Below are positions 30,163 through 38,539 of a stretch of DNA of 64,000 nucleotides, in pieces. Position numbers and translations under genes: made by a program. The notes beneath the pieces are model-generated. The model saw only the letters and a list, made by a program, of their open reading frames with translations. It did not search any database and was not told the DNA's origin. The DNA is from Amycolatopsis cihanbeyliensis (GTDB taxonomy: Bacteria; Actinomycetota; Actinomycetes; Mycobacteriales; Pseudonocardiaceae): the NCBI RefSeq assembly GCF_006715045.1, contig NZ_VFML01000001.1, positions 3,998,501 to 4,062,500 of the forward strand. Reading direction: 5' to 3'. The number at the start of each line of letters is the position of its first letter. The first letter of the stretch is position 1.

Positions 30163-30572
30163 GTGCGCAGCTCGGTCAGGACATCCCGGGGGTCCGCCCC
30201 GAGTTCGAGCGCGCCGAGCACGATCAGGCCGGAGTCCGGGTCGGTCGGGTCGATCTCCAGCGTGGTGACCTCCCGGCCGAGCCTGCGCACGGTGGCCAGC
30301 CGGACGCGCGCCTCCGCCCAGTCGAGCCGGTGACTACCGGCCAGCGTGCGAACCCGGATGCCCTGCCGATCCGCGGCGAGCCGGGGGCGGACCACGGTGC
30401 CGTGCGCCGCGGCGGCGGCCAGCGCCAGCGTGCCGACGCCGAGCAGCACGGCACCGGGTGGGTCGATCTCGAGTGCCGCGACGACCGTGCCCGCCGCGGC
30501 GAAGGCGGCCAGCATCCAGCCGACCGCTACCACAGCGGTGCGCGGGGCCCACTTCGGGTTGGAGTTATCCAC
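30135..30572 (-). CDS. PH domain membrane protein
   Basis: 145 residues from GTG 30572; TTG 30587 is a longer option, and neither has a clear ribosome site. Two spans near the N-terminus (AVVAVGWMLAAFAAAGTVV, AVLLGVGTLALAAAAAHGTVV) are followed by a bacterial PH-like beta domain: PRLAADRQGIRVRTLAGSHRLDWAEARVRLA. This gene accompanies crgA in many actinobacteria. Its start region is overlapped by two perfect DnaA boxes. Confidence 0.85.
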   Translation of the reverse strand: MDNSNPKWAPRTAVVAVGWMLAAFAAAGTVVAALEIDPPGAVLLGVGTLALAAAAAHGTVVRPRLAADRQGIRVRTLAGSHRLDWAEARVRLATVRRLGREVTTLEIDPTDPDSGLIVLGALELGADPRDVLTELRTQAGWTAPE

Positions 30573-30586
30573 AGGCGTTATCCACA
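30565..30586 (+). promoter_or_regulatory. Tandem perfect DnaA boxes
   Basis: TTATCCACA occurs twice on the plus strand, at 30565-30573 and 30578-30586, 13 bp from start to start. Both are exact consensus boxes, better than most boxes in oriC. They overlap the start region of the PH-domain gene and precede, by about 330 bp, the start of the divergent crgA gene on the same strand. Binding and effect are inferred. Confidence 0.65.
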
Positions 30587-30651
30587 ATGGGGATGACTCA
30601 CACAGATGTAATTCGTCGTCAATCCGCCGTTCAGCCCAATCTGGCCGCAGG

Positions 30652-30918
30652 TCAGCGCCACTTCATGGTCATCAGCAGCCCGGAAATCATCAGCGCGAAG
30701 CCGATCGCGAAGTTCCAGTTGCCGAGCTCGAGCATGAACGGGATCTTGTCGCCCGCGATGTAGTTCACCACGAGCCAGAGGAGTCCGAGCAGCATCAGCC
30801 CGAACATCACACCCTTGTAGAGGGGGTGGGACGGCCCCGCCGCGCGCACCTTGACCGGGGTGCGGCGGTCGGTAGGCGGCGTGTAAGCCGTCTTCTTACG
30901 GACTTTGGACTTGGGCAT
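30652..30918 (-). CDS. crgA: Cell division protein CrgA
   Basis: 88 residues from ATG 30918. [19 protein letters not shown] is the typical CrgA N-terminus, followed by two membrane spans ([21 protein letters not shown] and [17 protein letters not shown]) and the ending TMKWR. CrgA works at the septum and recruits or modulates FtsZ, FtsI/PBPs and sporulation septation in actinobacteria. Position near pknA-pbpA-rodA is conserved. Confidence 0.95.
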   Translation of the reverse strand: MPKSKVRKKTAYTPPTDRRTPVKVRAAGPSHPLYKGVMFGLMLLGLLWLVVNYIAGDKIPFMLELGNWNFAIGFALMISGLLMTMKWR

Positions 30919-31074
30919 GGGAGTCCTCGCGTGCAGTAGGGCTCGTGTCTTCGGCGGCGCGTCCACGCGCGGGCGCGCAACCCGCCGCCACCTGAACACG
31001 TTAACGTAATCGAGGACGCGCAAGAACCGGGGCGAGTCGTCTTGGCAGGCGACTGTGATACCGGCGCAGCCTTT

Positions 31075-31166
31075 ACCAAGGAGACCGAAAGTAGCTGGAC
31101 CGACCGGAACCTTCCGACCTGCGCCGATGGGCTACTTTCGGTCGGATTGGTATCTACCGGCACAGT
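31075..31166 (+). other. Twin element copy B: conserved leader RNA or peptide
   Basis: Second copy of the element at 25099-25190, same length, ending 20 nt before the sortase start. Fold: ACCAA (31075-31079)/TTGGT (31147-31151) perfect; internal loop GGAGA/TCGGA identical to copy A; then a perfect 11-bp stem CCGAAAGTAGC (31085-31095)/GCTACTTTCGG (31131-31141) around a 35-nt loop. One stem pair is T-A here and C-G in copy A. The frame is open and continuous with sortase (TKETESS..SVGLVSTGTV). Between the two copies nearly all changes outside the centre are synonymous, so a translated leader is possible too. Confidence 0.6.
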
Positions 31167-31185
31167 ACGGCCGAAGGGAGCCCGC

Positions 31186-32445
31186 GTGGTAGGGCGCGAC
31201 GACCCGGGTCGACGGCGGTATGTGCGCCCTGGCCAGGACGGGACTCAGCAGGGCCCCCCGCCTGGACGGGGGGCACCGCAGCCGCGAGCCAACCCTGCCA
31301 ACCCCGCCGGCCCGGCGGCGCCCCGCGGGACCGAGCCCGGCCGACCCCGGCGGCGTGCGCAGCAACCTCCCCAGCAACCCCAGCAGTCCCAACCGCCCCA
31401 GCGACGGCAGGCGCCACGCACTACTCAGCCGGCGCAACGGGCGCGGCCGGCACCGCCGAACCAGCCGCCGCGGCGGCGCCAGGCCCCGCGGGTGGACCCG
31501 CAGGCCGACACCGTGGTGCTGCCCCCGGTGCGCCCCGCGGAGGAGTCGCCATCCGCCGCGGCCGGTGAGCAGCCGCCGCCTGCCGAACCGCCGACCAAGC
31601 CCCCGGAGAAGTCAGCGGAGAAACCCCCACCGTCCGGTGGCGGCGGCCGGGCTCGCACCATCGTGCGCTCCATTGGTGAACTGCTGATCACCATGGGTGT
31701 GGTGGTGCTGCTGTTCGTGGTCTACGAGCTGTACGTGACCAACCTGATGTCCGCCGAGCTGCAACGCGAGGCCAGCGCCTCGCTGGAGCAGGAGTGGGAG
31801 AACGAGCGGCAGCTACGTGCCGATCTGGCCGACGGTCAGGCGTTCGCCCGGCTGTACATCCCCGCCTTCGGCGCGGACTACGACTTCACCATCCAGCAAG
31901 GCGTCGACTCGGACACGCTGGAGATCGGGCCCGGCCACTACCGGGAGACCGCGATGCCGGGTGAGCCGGGCAACGTCGGCGTCGCCGGGCACCGGGTCGG
32001 TAAGGGCGCCCCCTTCAACGACCTGGACCTGCTGGGTTCCTGCGACGCCATCGTGGTCGAGACCCTGGACAGCTTCTTCGTCTACCGGGTGCTGCCGATG
32101 GAGGACGAGCTGGCCGACTGGCCCACCGGAAAGGGCAGCGACCCGAAGTGCGCCGGGGTGCCCACCCTGCGCAACCCGGAGGGGCCGACCGGCTCGGCCT
32201 ACGACGAGACCGTCGGGCGCCGGATCGTGCTGCCCGGCAGGGGTGACGCGGTGGCGCCGGTGCCGTACAAGCCCGCCGGTACGCTCCCGGATGCCTCCCA
32301 GGCCGCGCTGCTCACGTTGACCACCTGCCACCCGCAGTTCTCCGACCGGGAGCGGCTGATCATCCACTCCGTGCTGACCAACCAGTACGCCAAGGAGCCG
32401 GGAGCGACCTACCTGGATCTGCTGAAGAAGATCGGGGAGGCCTGA
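31186..32445 (+). CDS. Class E sortase
   Basis: 419 residues from GTG 31186 (VVGRDDPGRR), with GAAGGGAG just upstream. Residues 1-160 are a Pro/Gln/Arg-rich cytoplasmic segment; a membrane span follows at about 165-188 (LLITMGVVVLLFVVYELYV); the sortase domain fills the rest. Catalytic residues: His in VAGHRVG (about 266), Cys in TLTTCHPQF (about 380), Arg in RERLIIHSV (about 389). Class E sortases anchor LAxTG proteins to peptidoglycan in actinobacteria. The open frame extends back through twin element copy B. Confidence 0.92.
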   Translation: MVGRDDPGRRRYVRPGQDGTQQGPPPGRGAPQPRANPANPAGPAAPRGTEPGRPRRRAQQPPQQPQQSQPPQRRQAPRTTQPAQRARPAPPNQPPRRRQAPRVDPQADTVVLPPVRPAEESPSAAAGEQPPPAEPPTKPPEKSAEKPPPSGGGGRARTIVRSIGELLITMGVVVLLFVVYELYVTNLMSAELQREASASLEQEWENERQLRADLADGQAFARLYIPAFGADYDFTIQQGVDSDTLEIGPGHYRETAMPGEPGNVGVAGHRVGKGAPFNDLDLLGSCDAIVVETLDSFFVYRVLPMEDELADWPTGKGSDPKCAGVPTLRNPEGPTGSAYDETVGRRIVLPGRGDAVAPVPYKPAGTLPDASQAALLTLTTCHPQFSDRERLIIHSVLTNQYAKEPGATYLDLLKKIGEA

Positions 32446-32600
32446 TGTACGGCTGGATCTGGCGACGTCTGCCCGGGCCGGTCGCGGTGCGGGCGGTGAC
32501 CGCGCTGCTGTTGGTGGCCGGGGTGGTGGCGCTGCTGATGTTCGTGGTGTTCCCGTGGGTGGAGCCGATGCTGCCGTTCAACGACGTCGCGGTGCAGTAG
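32445..32600 (+). CDS. Small membrane protein coupled to sortase
   Basis: 51 residues. ATG overlaps the sortase stop (TGATG). MYGWIWRRLPGPVAVRAV, one membrane span (LLLVAGVVALLMFVVF), then PWVEPMLPFNDVAV. This short gene follows the sortase in many actinobacteria, often unannotated because of its size. Function unknown; coupling suggests a sortase accessory. Confidence 0.8.
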   Translation: MYGWIWRRLPGPVAVRAVTALLLVAGVVALLMFVVFPWVEPMLPFNDVAVQ

Positions 32601-32606
32601 CGGCAC

Positions 32607-33614
32607 GTGCGATTCGGGATCTTCCTGGTCACCGGCAGGTTCGCCGGGCAGGACGACGCGGCCGCGTTGCGCCGCTCGGCGGAGGCGGTGGTCGCGGCCG
32701 AGCGCGCAGGGTTCGACGACGTGTGGCTGGCCGAGCACCACTTCATGCCCTACGGGGTCTGCCCTTCCGCGACCACCTTCGCCGGGCACGCACTCGGCCG
32801 GACCAGCCGGATCGAGGTCGGTACCGCGGTCAGCGTGCTGTCCACCGTGCACCCGATCGCGTTGGCGGAGCAGTGTGCCCTGCTCACCACGGTGTCCGGC
32901 GGCCGGTTCCGGCTCGGCGTCGGTCGCGGCGGGCCGTGGCTGGAGCTGGAGGTGTTCGGCACCGGGACCGCGCGCTACGACCACGGCTTCGCCGAGGGGC
33001 TCGACCTGCTGCTCACCGCGATGACCGAGGACCGGGCGGGGGCGGCCGGTGAGCACTTCTCGTTCCGCGAGGTGCCGATGGTGCCGCGGGTGCCGGGAAT
33101 CAGGCCGCCGGTGGTGGCCTGCGGCTCACCGGACTCGCAGGCGGTGCGGCTGGCGGCGCGGCGGGGCCTGCCGATGCTGCTCGGCCTGCACGCCGACGAC
33201 GAGGAGAAGGCGCGAACGGTGGCGGCGTACCGAGCGCTGGCGGGAACCGGGGGCGCCGAGCCGGCGGGAGGGCACGTCTCCACCGTGCTCTGCCAGGTCG
33301 CCGACGACCCCGAGCAGGCGTTGCGGCAGGTCCGCGCGGCGCTGCCCGGCTGGCTGGGCCCGGGGCTGGACGCGCATGTGCCGGTGGACGGTAGGCAACG
33401 CGGCAAGCGGGACCCGGTGGCGTACACCGAGCGGCTGTGCGCGATCCACCCGGTCGGCAGCCCCGCCGACTGCGTGGCCCGGCTGCGCGAAGGGATCCGG
33501 CGCACCGGCATCTCGCACGTCATCATGCTGGTGGAGGCGACCGGTGCGCCGGAGAGCACGCTGGCCAACATCGAACGGATCGGTGCCGAGGTGCTGCCCG
33601 CGTTGCGCGGTTAG
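32607..33614 (+). CDS. LLM-class flavin-dependent oxidoreductase
   Basis: 335 residues from GTG 32607. TIM-barrel bacterial-luciferase-like fold: MRFGIFLVTGRF, RAGFDDVWLAEHHFMPYG, IEVGTAVSVLSTVHPIALAE and SGGRFRLGVGRGGPW, the classic flavin/F420 site region. In actinobacteria such proteins are F420- or FMN-dependent monooxygenases or reductases; cofactor and substrate cannot be told. Six bp after the small sortase-linked gene, so likely co-transcribed. Confidence 0.88.
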   Translation: MRFGIFLVTGRFAGQDDAAALRRSAEAVVAAERAGFDDVWLAEHHFMPYGVCPSATTFAGHALGRTSRIEVGTAVSVLSTVHPIALAEQCALLTTVSGGRFRLGVGRGGPWLELEVFGTGTARYDHGFAEGLDLLLTAMTEDRAGAAGEHFSFREVPMVPRVPGIRPPVVACGSPDSQAVRLAARRGLPMLLGLHADDEEKARTVAAYRALAGTGGAEPAGGHVSTVLCQVADDPEQALRQVRAALPGWLGPGLDAHVPVDGRQRGKRDPVAYTERLCAIHPVGSPADCVARLREGIRRTGISHVIMLVEATGAPESTLANIERIGAEVLPALRG

Positions 33615-34003
33615 CAGTCCCGCAACTCGGGACTCTGGTTGAGCAGCTGCCCGCGTGGTGAGACGAACTCCCGGTACCGCTCGCTACCGGTCTCGGTTGG
33701 CCGGAACGCCGCGACCCGGTGGCAGTTCTGGAATGCCAGCTTCACCCCGAAGTGCCGTTCCAGGCCACCGCGGATCGCGTCCGAGGCCAGCGCGCGCAGC
33801 AACTGGCCGCGTTCCGCCTCGCTCGGTGGCGGCGTCTCGTGGTCGGCGAAACCGTCCTCGGCGACCTCCAGGTCCGCGATCACCGTGCTGAGCACCTGCC
33901 AGGCGTAGGGCAGCGACTCACGGACGCAGGCGACGAACTCGGCGTCATCCACCTCGCCGCGCCCGGCCTTCTCGAGCAGGGATGGCGAAACATCGAGAGA
34001 CAT
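33611..34003 (-). CDS. SCO5389 family protein
   Basis: 130 residues from ATG 34003 with GGAGG upstream. MSLDVSPSLLEKAGRGEVDD, FVACVRESLPYAWQVLSTV, SDAIRGGLERHFGVKLAFQNCHR and the terminal LLNQSPELRDC closely match the SCO5389 family as I remember it, widespread in actinobacteria. Soluble; function unknown. Overlaps the LLM gene stop by 4 bp, convergent. Confidence 0.85.
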   Translation of the reverse strand: MSLDVSPSLLEKAGRGEVDDAEFVACVRESLPYAWQVLSTVIADLEVAEDGFADHETPPPSEAERGQLLRALASDAIRGGLERHFGVKLAFQNCHRVAAFRPTETGSERYREFVSPRGQLLNQSPELRDC

Positions 34004-34123
34004 CGAACCTCCAGGTCCTCGTTGGGTGTCCCGCCTTACCTGGCTACTCGCCCGCCTCTCGCACGACAATAGAAAACGATCACGATTACCGATATGGACG
34101 CAGGCCCGGTCGCGGTGGGTAAC

Positions 34124-35470
34124 TCACGCCCCGTGCGAGATCCGCACCATTTCCGCGCGCTCGACCACCTTGACCCGCTCCCGGTCCTGGGCGGTGCCGA
34201 GGGACCGCTCGTGCGCGTCCAGCCTGCCCCAGCCTTCCCAGGTCGTGTAGGGCACGCCGCGCTCGGCGAGGAAGTCGAGGATGGCGTCCGGGCCCGGCCG
34301 CTCCGGGGCGGGCAGTAGCGGGGCGTCGGCCAGCAGGCTGGCGACGGTTTCGGCGGCGTCCCCCTTGGTGTGCCCGATCAGCCCGACCGGGCCGCGCTTG
34401 ATCCATCCGGTGGTGTACACCCCGGTGAGCTGGTCCTCGTCCAGGTCCAGCACCCGGCCCGCCTGGTGCGGCACGGTGCCGGAGGTGTGGTCGAACGGGA
34501 TCTCGGCGAGGTGCTCGGACAGGTAGCCGACCGCTCGGTACACCGCCTGCACGTCCCAGTCGTGGAACTCGCCGGTGCCGCGCACGCCGCCGTCTCCGGT
34601 CAGCTCGGTGCGCTCGGTACGAAGCCCGGTGACCCGCTCGCCGCCGAGCACCTCGGCCGGTGAGTGGAAGAAGTGCAGGTGCAAGCGTTTGGGTCGAGAA
34701 CCGGGCTCGCGGATGGCCCACTCCTGGAGGGTCTTCACCACCATGTCGACCTGCTTGGACGAGCGGATGGCCGCCATCGAGCCCTCGTCGAACTCGATGT
34801 CCTCCGGGTAGACGATCACCTCGACGTTCGGCGAGTGGTCCAGCTCGCGCAGCTCCATCGGGGTGAACTTGGCCTGCGCCGGCCCGCGCCTGCCGAACAC
34901 GTGCACATCGGTGACCGGGCTGGCCGCGAGGCCGCGGTAGACGTTCGGCGGGATCTCGGTGCTGAGCAGCTCGTCGGCCGTCTTGGCCAGGATGCGGGCC
35001 ACGTCCAGCGCCACGTTGCCTGCGCCGAGCACCGCGACGCTGCTCGCCTCGAGCGGCCAGTCCCTCGGCACGTCCGGGTGGCCGTCGTACCAGGACACGA
35101 AGTCGGCGGCGCCGTAGCTGCCCGGCCGCTCGATGCCGGGGATGTCCAGCGCGCGGTCGGTGGCGGCGCCGGTGGCGAAGACCACGGCGTCGTAGTGCTC
35201 GCGCAGGTCGTCCAGCTTGAGGTCGGTGCCGTAGTCCACGTTGCCGAACAGGCGGATGCCCGGCCGGTCCAGCACCCGGTGCAGGGCCTGCACGATGCCC
35301 TTGATCCGGGGGTGATCGGGCGCGACCCCGTAGCGGATCAGCCCGAACGGGGCGGGCATCCGTTCGAACAGGTCGATGCTCACCCCGGTATCGGACTTGT
35401 CCAGCAGGTCCGCCGTGTAGATGCCGGCGGGCCCGGCACCGACGATGGCCACGCGCAGAGAACGACTCAT
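34124..35470 (-). CDS. fprA: Ferredoxin/adrenodoxin-NADP reductase
   Basis: 448 residues. Adrenodoxin-reductase-type flavoprotein like mycobacterial FprA: FAD-binding VAIVGAGPAGIYTADLL at residues 7-23, the NADP-binding SVAVLGAGNVALDVARIL, ATGAATDR, and the C-terminal FAD contact TTGWIKRGPVGLIGHTKGD. It passes electrons from NADPH to ferredoxins for P450s or iron metabolism. An iron box lies 17 bp upstream of ATG 35470, so expression probably follows iron status. Confidence 0.94.
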   Translation of the reverse strand: MSRSLRVAIVGAGPAGIYTADLLDKSDTGVSIDLFERMPAPFGLIRYGVAPDHPRIKGIVQALHRVLDRPGIRLFGNVDYGTDLKLDDLREHYDAVVFATGAATDRALDIPGIERPGSYGAADFVSWYDGHPDVPRDWPLEASSVAVLGAGNVALDVARILAKTADELLSTEIPPNVYRGLAASPVTDVHVFGRRGPAQAKFTPMELRELDHSPNVEVIVYPEDIEFDEGSMAAIRSSKQVDMVVKTLQEWAIREPGSRPKRLHLHFFHSPAEVLGGERVTGLRTERTELTGDGGVRGTGEFHDWDVQAVYRAVGYLSEHLAEIPFDHTSGTVPHQAGRVLDLDEDQLTGVYTTGWIKRGPVGLIGHTKGDAAETVASLLADAPLLPAPERPGPDAILDFLAERGVPYTTWEGWGRLDAHERSLGTAQDRERVKVVERAEMVRISHGA

Positions 35471-35486
35471 AACGCCCAGCGTAGAA

Positions 35487-35505
35487 TGAGGTTAGCCTAA
35501 CCAAC
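35487..35505. promoter_or_regulatory. DtxR/IdeR iron box upstream of fprA
   Basis: TGAGGTTAGCCTAACCAAC fits the 19-bp DtxR/IdeR consensus (TTAGGTTAGSCTAACCTAA) at 15 or more positions, with a perfect core GGTTAGCCTAACC. It is in position to repress fprA under high iron. Confidence 0.8.
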
Positions 35506-35591
35506 ACTGTGAGCTGCGATACGGTCCAGCATGTGGGAATGGACTTTGGTGCCATCGGGTTAATACCAAGGTCGCCCATTAATCGGCAGCA

Positions 35592-35620
35592 TTGACGTAT
35601 ATTGATTCGGTCAGTAACGT
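35592..35620 (+). promoter_or_regulatory. Candidate housekeeping promoter for the DUF1906 operon
   Basis: TTGACG (35592-35597), 17-nt spacer, TAACGT (35615-35620), 31 bp before the GTG start of the secreted-protein gene. The surrounding DNA is unusually AT-rich for this genome. Confidence 0.5.
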
Positions 35621-35651
35621 CCTGAACATGCATAAACAATCAGGGGGATCA

Positions 35652-36152
35652 GTGTCCATTTCTACACATTACCGTCGTGCCGGTGTCGTTCTGGCCGCGA
35701 TCGTCGGCATTGTCACCGCGATGTCCGTTACGTCCGCTCATGCGACGGAAACCGGAAATGCCTCTCCCGCATCAGCCGCGGACTGCGAAGGGGGGCGCAA
35801 CGGTTTTGTAGATATTCGCGACGATCTCAGTGGTGCCAGCAGCCAGCATGTCAAGATCGGCAACCGAGACGTGTATCTGCATCTGATGTTCGGCACGGTT
35901 AAAGGTGACTACCGTGGCTGGGCGTACCTCACCTCGGGTAGCTACACCACACTTTCCCAGAACGACAGCGTATGGATGGACTGGTCGACGGATGGCGGGC
36001 GGACCTGGCTGCAGTGTGGCCCCTTCTATAATCCCAAGCAGAAATACACGATTACGTCCGCGGCCAAGAACACGAGTTCAAACCCGAACTACGTATTTCG
36101 AGCCGGCATGCTGACCTATGACGGAAAGATGTACCTGACGGAGTGGGTCTGA
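35652..36152 (+). CDS. Small secreted protein
   Basis: 166 residues from GTG 35652, with GGGGGA at 35643. Signal peptide RRAGVVLAAIVGIVTAMSVTSAHA, cleaved near residue 33. The mature part (NGFVDIRDDLSGASSQHVKIGNRDVYLHLMF.., WAYLTSGSYTTLSQNDSVWM, RTWLQCGPFY) looks beta-rich with one Cys pair. No family recognised. Its stop overlaps the next gene by 10 bp. Base composition is lower in GC than flanking genes. Confidence 0.75.
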   Translation: MSISTHYRRAGVVLAAIVGIVTAMSVTSAHATETGNASPASAADCEGGRNGFVDIRDDLSGASSQHVKIGNRDVYLHLMFGTVKGDYRGWAYLTSGSYTTLSQNDSVWMDWSTDGGRTWLQCGPFYNPKQKYTITSAAKNTSSNPNYVFRAGMLTYDGKMYLTEWV

Positions 36153-38539
36153 GTAGTCGGGCGATGGTCGACGAGAAGGTTCTCGAAGGGCAGCAGTGGG
36201 TCAACAAAACCTATGGCCAGGTAGCAGGTTACGAGCGGTGCCCTGAGGACGGCCGTACTGGATGGTCGACAATGTGGTCGTTGACCATGGGGCTGCAGCA
36301 TGAGCTAGGTATCAGCCCGGTTGTAGCGAACTTCGGGCCAGGAACACTCTCCAGCCTGCGCGCTCATGGTGACGTTGGGTTCGACGAGGACAACGCGAAC
36401 ATTTGCAACATCGTTCAGTACGCCCTGTTCGCCAAGGGCTACTGGGGCGGCAGCGGCGACGGCACTTTCACCGGGACTACCGCAAGCTCGGTCCGCGAGA
36501 TGGCGAACGACATGGGAGTGGGCGGCTCCAGTCCCTATAAGGTCGTCTCACCGAAGCTGTTCAAAGCCTTGCTTTCGATGGATGCGTACATCCTCACCGT
36601 CGGCGGCACCGAGAAGATCCGGGAGATCCAGCGCTGGCTCAACGGTCGCTATCAGCATAAGTCGACCTTCTTCTTCGGTCCGTGCGATGGTCATTTCTCC
36701 AGGAACGTGCAACAGGCGCTGATGAAGGCCATCCAGTACGAGGTCGGTATACCCGAAGACCAGGTCAACGGTTACTTCGGTCCGGGAACCAAAGCAGGGC
36801 TCAGACGAAATCCGGTGTCCGAGGGTTCGTCCGGCATCTTTGTGCGGCTGTTCAGCGCGGCGTGTGTGTTCAACGAGCCGGTCGAGGATACCGTCACCTC
36901 GTTCAAGGACACCTTCGATGCCCCGCTCCGGGAGTTCGTCCGGGCGTTCCAGTTGTTCTCGGCGCTCGAGGTCACCGGGCGTGGTGACTTTCGGACGTGG
37001 GCGCAGCTGTTGGTCTCCACCGGAGACCCGGACCGTCCGGCCAGTGGTTGTGACACCAGCCGGACGATCACCGCTTCCCGCGCCGCGGCGCTGCGCGATG
37101 CCGGATACCGGTACGTGGGCCGGTACCTGCAGAACGCACCTGGCAGCAACTCTCGGAACAAGGAGATCCAACCCGGCGAACTTGGCGACCTCTTCGACCA
37201 TGGTCTGCGTTTGTTCCCTATCTGGCAGTACAATGCCAGGGAATTGAGCGACTTCACCTTCTCCAACGGGTTCCAGGACGGGTTGCGCGCGCATGCACGC
37301 GGCCTGCATTACGGGTTCAACCGGGGAACGGTGATCTATTTCGCGGTCGACTACGACGCCACTCAGGCCGAGATCGAGTCGAACATCATTCCGTACTTCA
37401 ACGGCATCGTGTCCGGGTTGAGCAACCAGGGCAAGCGCTACGTGCATGGTGTGTACGGCTCCCGGAACGTGTGCTCTCAGGTCACCAAGGCAACCTATGC
37501 TCGGTGGTCGTTCGTCTCCGGGATGTCCTGGGGTTTCTCCGGGAATCTCGGGTTTCCGTTGCCGGAGAACTGGGCTTTCAACCAGATCAAGGAGTTCTCG
37601 TTCTCCGCGGGAGGAGACTCATTCCCGCTGGACAACGACGTGCACAAGCCGGGCGCCGACGCCGGTCAGCGCTCGGTGAACAAGGAAGTCGAGCCCTCCG
37701 GCGACTTTGTCGAGTACGTGCAGATGCTGTACGAGTTGGCGCTCGCCTACGGGAAGGGCGACCCGAACCAGCTGGTTATGGAGTACATCCGCGAGGACCG
37801 GTACAACGATTTACAGTGGCGCGGGCTGATCGGTGGTATCGACGAGGATTTCTTCGCGTACGCCAATGAGCACGGTGCCTATCTGAAGAGGGAGTTCGAA
37901 GACAGTTTCAGTGGTCATGAGCTGAGTGCCGAGCATCTGATGGCGACGTGCAATGGCCACTATGTCGAACCGCCACCGTCGAATTCGAAGTCCGTCAACC
38001 GGGGCGACGTCGCGGGCTGGGGCGGCGACCTCATGACCCTGTACGGGGAGTGGCGCCGGGACAGCGACAGTTATCCTTCCGGCTACACCTACTGCATGGA
38101 CAAGATGGCGAAGATCGGAGTGAAGTCCTCCTTCGGATTCCCCGACCTCATCGAGGACGCCGATGGGTACCTGATTTCTCAAAAGATTCGCGCGGGCACG
38201 AACATTGTCGATGCGGTACGTCAGCACTATATTGATAATGGAAACCTGACGAGGTTCCAGGATTACTTCGATCAGCGTTTCTCCGGAACCGTGTCCAACA
38301 CCATGTTCATGGTACGAAACATGCTGACGATGCAGGACGATCCAATCATCCTTGCCGGGAGGACCTACCTGATCGAGAAGACCGGTGGGGTGCCGACCAC
38401 GCTTCCCTCGGCGTTGCTACCGGAGACCCTCGACGAGTTCCTGAAGGGGTTCGCGGACACTTTGTTGTTCCGGGTCGGCCAGGAGAGTCAGGCGAGAGCA
38501 GCAATCTTGGACAACCGACGCAACCCCGCTCATGATTGA
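36143..38539 (+). CDS. DUF1906 glycoside-hydrolase-like protein with peptidoglycan-binding repeats
   Basis: 798 residues. Residues 1-290 contain three peptidoglycan-binding-like repeats (LQHELGISPVVANFGPGTLS, IVQYALFAKGYWGGSGDGTF, AIQYEVGIPEDQVNGYFGPGT). Residues ~300-505 are a DUF1906/GH25-like barrel: CDTSRTITASRAAALRDAGY, YVGRYLQN, FPIWQYN, GTVIYFAVDYDAT, YVHGVYGSRNVC, and ending FPLDNDVHK. The last ~290 residues are novel to me. Neither a signal peptide nor an anchor is visible, which is odd for a wall-acting enzyme; GTG 36143 is the only upstream start seen. Confidence 0.75.
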   Translation: MGLSSRAMVDEKVLEGQQWVNKTYGQVAGYERCPEDGRTGWSTMWSLTMGLQHELGISPVVANFGPGTLSSLRAHGDVGFDEDNANICNIVQYALFAKGYWGGSGDGTFTGTTASSVREMANDMGVGGSSPYKVVSPKLFKALLSMDAYILTVGGTEKIREIQRWLNGRYQHKSTFFFGPCDGHFSRNVQQALMKAIQYEVGIPEDQVNGYFGPGTKAGLRRNPVSEGSSGIFVRLFSAACVFNEPVEDTVTSFKDTFDAPLREFVRAFQLFSALEVTGRGDFRTWAQLLVSTGDPDRPASGCDTSRTITASRAAALRDAGYRYVGRYLQNAPGSNSRNKEIQPGELGDLFDHGLRLFPIWQYNARELSDFTFSNGFQDGLRAHARGLHYGFNRGTVIYFAVDYDATQAEIESNIIPYFNGIVSGLSNQGKRYVHGVYGSRNVCSQVTKATYARWSFVSGMSWGFSGNLGFPLPENWAFNQIKEFSFSAGGDSFPLDNDVHKPGADAGQRSVNKEVEPSGDFVEYVQMLYELALAYGKGDPNQLVMEYIREDRYNDLQWRGLIGGIDEDFFAYANEHGAYLKREFEDSFSGHELSAEHLMATCNGHYVEPPPSNSKSVNRGDVAGWGGDLMTLYGEWRRDSDSYPSGYTYCMDKMAKIGVKSSFGFPDLIEDADGYLISQKIRAGTNIVDAVRQHYIDNGNLTRFQDYFDQRFSGTVSNTMFMVRNMLTMQDDPIILAGRTYLIEKTGGVPTTLPSALLPETLDEFLKGFADTLLFRVGQESQARAAILDNRRNPAHD

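Noticed and set aside
31042..31185. Upstream extension of sortase including twin element copy B
   Set aside because: GTG 31186 has a better ribosome site, and the extension would be unlike other class E sortases; kept only as an alternative.
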